Positions 63,516-64,000 of a stretch of DNA of 64,000 bases are shown in pieces. The number at the start of each line of letters is the position of its first letter. Position 1 is the first letter of the stretch. Origin of the DNA: Mesorhizobium sp. B2-4-3 (GTDB lineage: Bacteria > Pseudomonadota > Alphaproteobacteria > Rhizobiales > Rhizobiaceae); contig NZ_VFVL01000008.1 of the NCBI RefSeq assembly GCF_006442815.1, positions 144,933-208,932 of the forward strand, read 5' to 3'. The position numbers and the translations under genes were made by a program. The notes beneath the pieces are model-generated. The model was not told the origin of the DNA and ran no database searches. It saw only the letters and a program-made list of their open reading frames with translations.

Positions 63516-63772
63516 TGTCTGGTCTCGGGAGGAGATGGCTGCGATTGCTGGCGACAGGGCGCAAACCCCTGCCGTTTCGTTTGGCAGGACGCCCTCCCAG
63601 CGCCGGCCCAACTTGTCTCGTCTTCGACGTCTTACCCCAACGTCAGTGCGGGAAGTCTACCCCGCTCTGTCTCCCTCGCGAGGGCCAGTTTTCCGGAAAA
63701 TGAAGGAACCAGTTTGTGTTGGAAGGTGGGTGTGGCAGGATGGGGAAGAACCAGGGAGCGGTGTGGCATATG
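63516..63772. other. Intergenic region upstream of the inositol-related operon
   Basis: About 257 bp without a credible gene. It contains the perfect palindrome TTTTCCGGAAAA near 63690 but no GGAA-N6-TTCC. The promoter of the minus-strand operon should lie here; no clear boxes were recognised. Confidence 0.45.
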
Positions 63773-64000
63773 GAAGAGCTACCAAGGCGTCCATCGCTGG
63801 CGCGCGGCACCCCCCTCTGTCCTGCCGGACATCTCCCCCGCAAGGGGGGAGATCGGCTGTGTCAGCGCCGGCGCTCCTTTTGCAACGTTGGCGATTGGCG
63901 AAAGCCGGGGCGAAGTCTGATCTCCCCCCTTGCGGGGGAGATGGCCGGCAGGCCAGAGGGGGGTGCTGTCCCCCAGCGATGGCCGCCTTGGTAGCTCTTC
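63773..64000. repeat. Large inverted-repeat element at the window end
   Basis: Two arms of about 81 bp (63773-63853 and 63920-64000), complementary with few mismatches, surround a 66-bp centre. The arms begin GAAGAGCTACCAAGGCG and carry an inner hairpin of CTCCCCC, GCAA, GGGGGGAG. There is no coding capacity. It resembles a MITE or a large rhizobial palindromic element. The right boundary coincides with the end of the window, so it might extend further. Confidence 0.8.

Overview
The window looks like chromosomal DNA of a rhizobial alphaproteobacterium, most likely Mesorhizobium or a close relative. This rests on the gene order ahcY / HPr / EIIA-Man / hprK / chvG / chvI facing pckA, the split histidine operon, an iolY-iolR-iolCDE block, and mosaic palindromic intergenic repeats of the rhizobial type. 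No species assignment is possible without a search. GC content is high, coding density is high, and I see no rRNA, tRNA, CRISPR, phage or transposase gene.

Layout. 0-8 kb: ahcY, then the short alphaproteobacterial PTS-like signalling module (HPr, EIIA, HPr kinase) read together with the acid/envelope-stress system ChvG-ChvI on the minus strand, and pckA on the plus strand. 8-12.4 kb: ArfB, a BON-LysM protein, AlkB and two convergent GT87-like membrane glycosyltransferases. 12.5-18.2 kb: minus-strand histidine operon hisB-(DUF2628)-hisH-(DUF1330)-hisA-(arginase-like)-hisF-hisE followed by coaA. 18.4-21.4 kb: hslV-GNAT-DUF2585-hslU. 22-23 kb: a secreted DUF1402 protein that I read as a divergent lytic transglycosylase.

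24.2-32.6 kb: a likely rhizopine or O-methyl-inositol catabolic locus: a three-component oxygenase matching MocD-MocE-MocF, a divergent LacI regulator, an inositol-type ABC importer, a MocA/IdhA dehydrogenase and an SDR. 32.8-34.1 kb: DAHP synthase controlled by a leader peptide attenuator rich in Phe, Trp and Tyr. 34.1-37.3 kb: LysE exporter, WYL regulator, methyltransferase and an orphan TacA-type antitoxin gene overlapping a LacI gene. 39-42.7 kb: a second sugar ABC system. 42.8-46.2 kb: a polar amino acid ABC importer. 46.2-48.9 kb: phnN, phnM and a DUF1045 gene from phosphonate metabolism.

49-63.5 kb: inositol catabolism (iolB, iolE, iolD, an iolC fused to an aldolase domain, iolR, iolY), then a third sugar ABC importer with a second IdhA, a second IolE/MocC-like protein and a YdjC-family deacetylase. 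A near-identical IolR-type operator occurs upstream of iolC and upstream of the moc-linked importer, which ties the two distant loci together. Seven copies of a 184-bp twin-hairpin repeat are scattered through the window. The better preserved copies end in CTAG, and in three cases that CTAG contains the TAG stop codon of the neighbouring gene.
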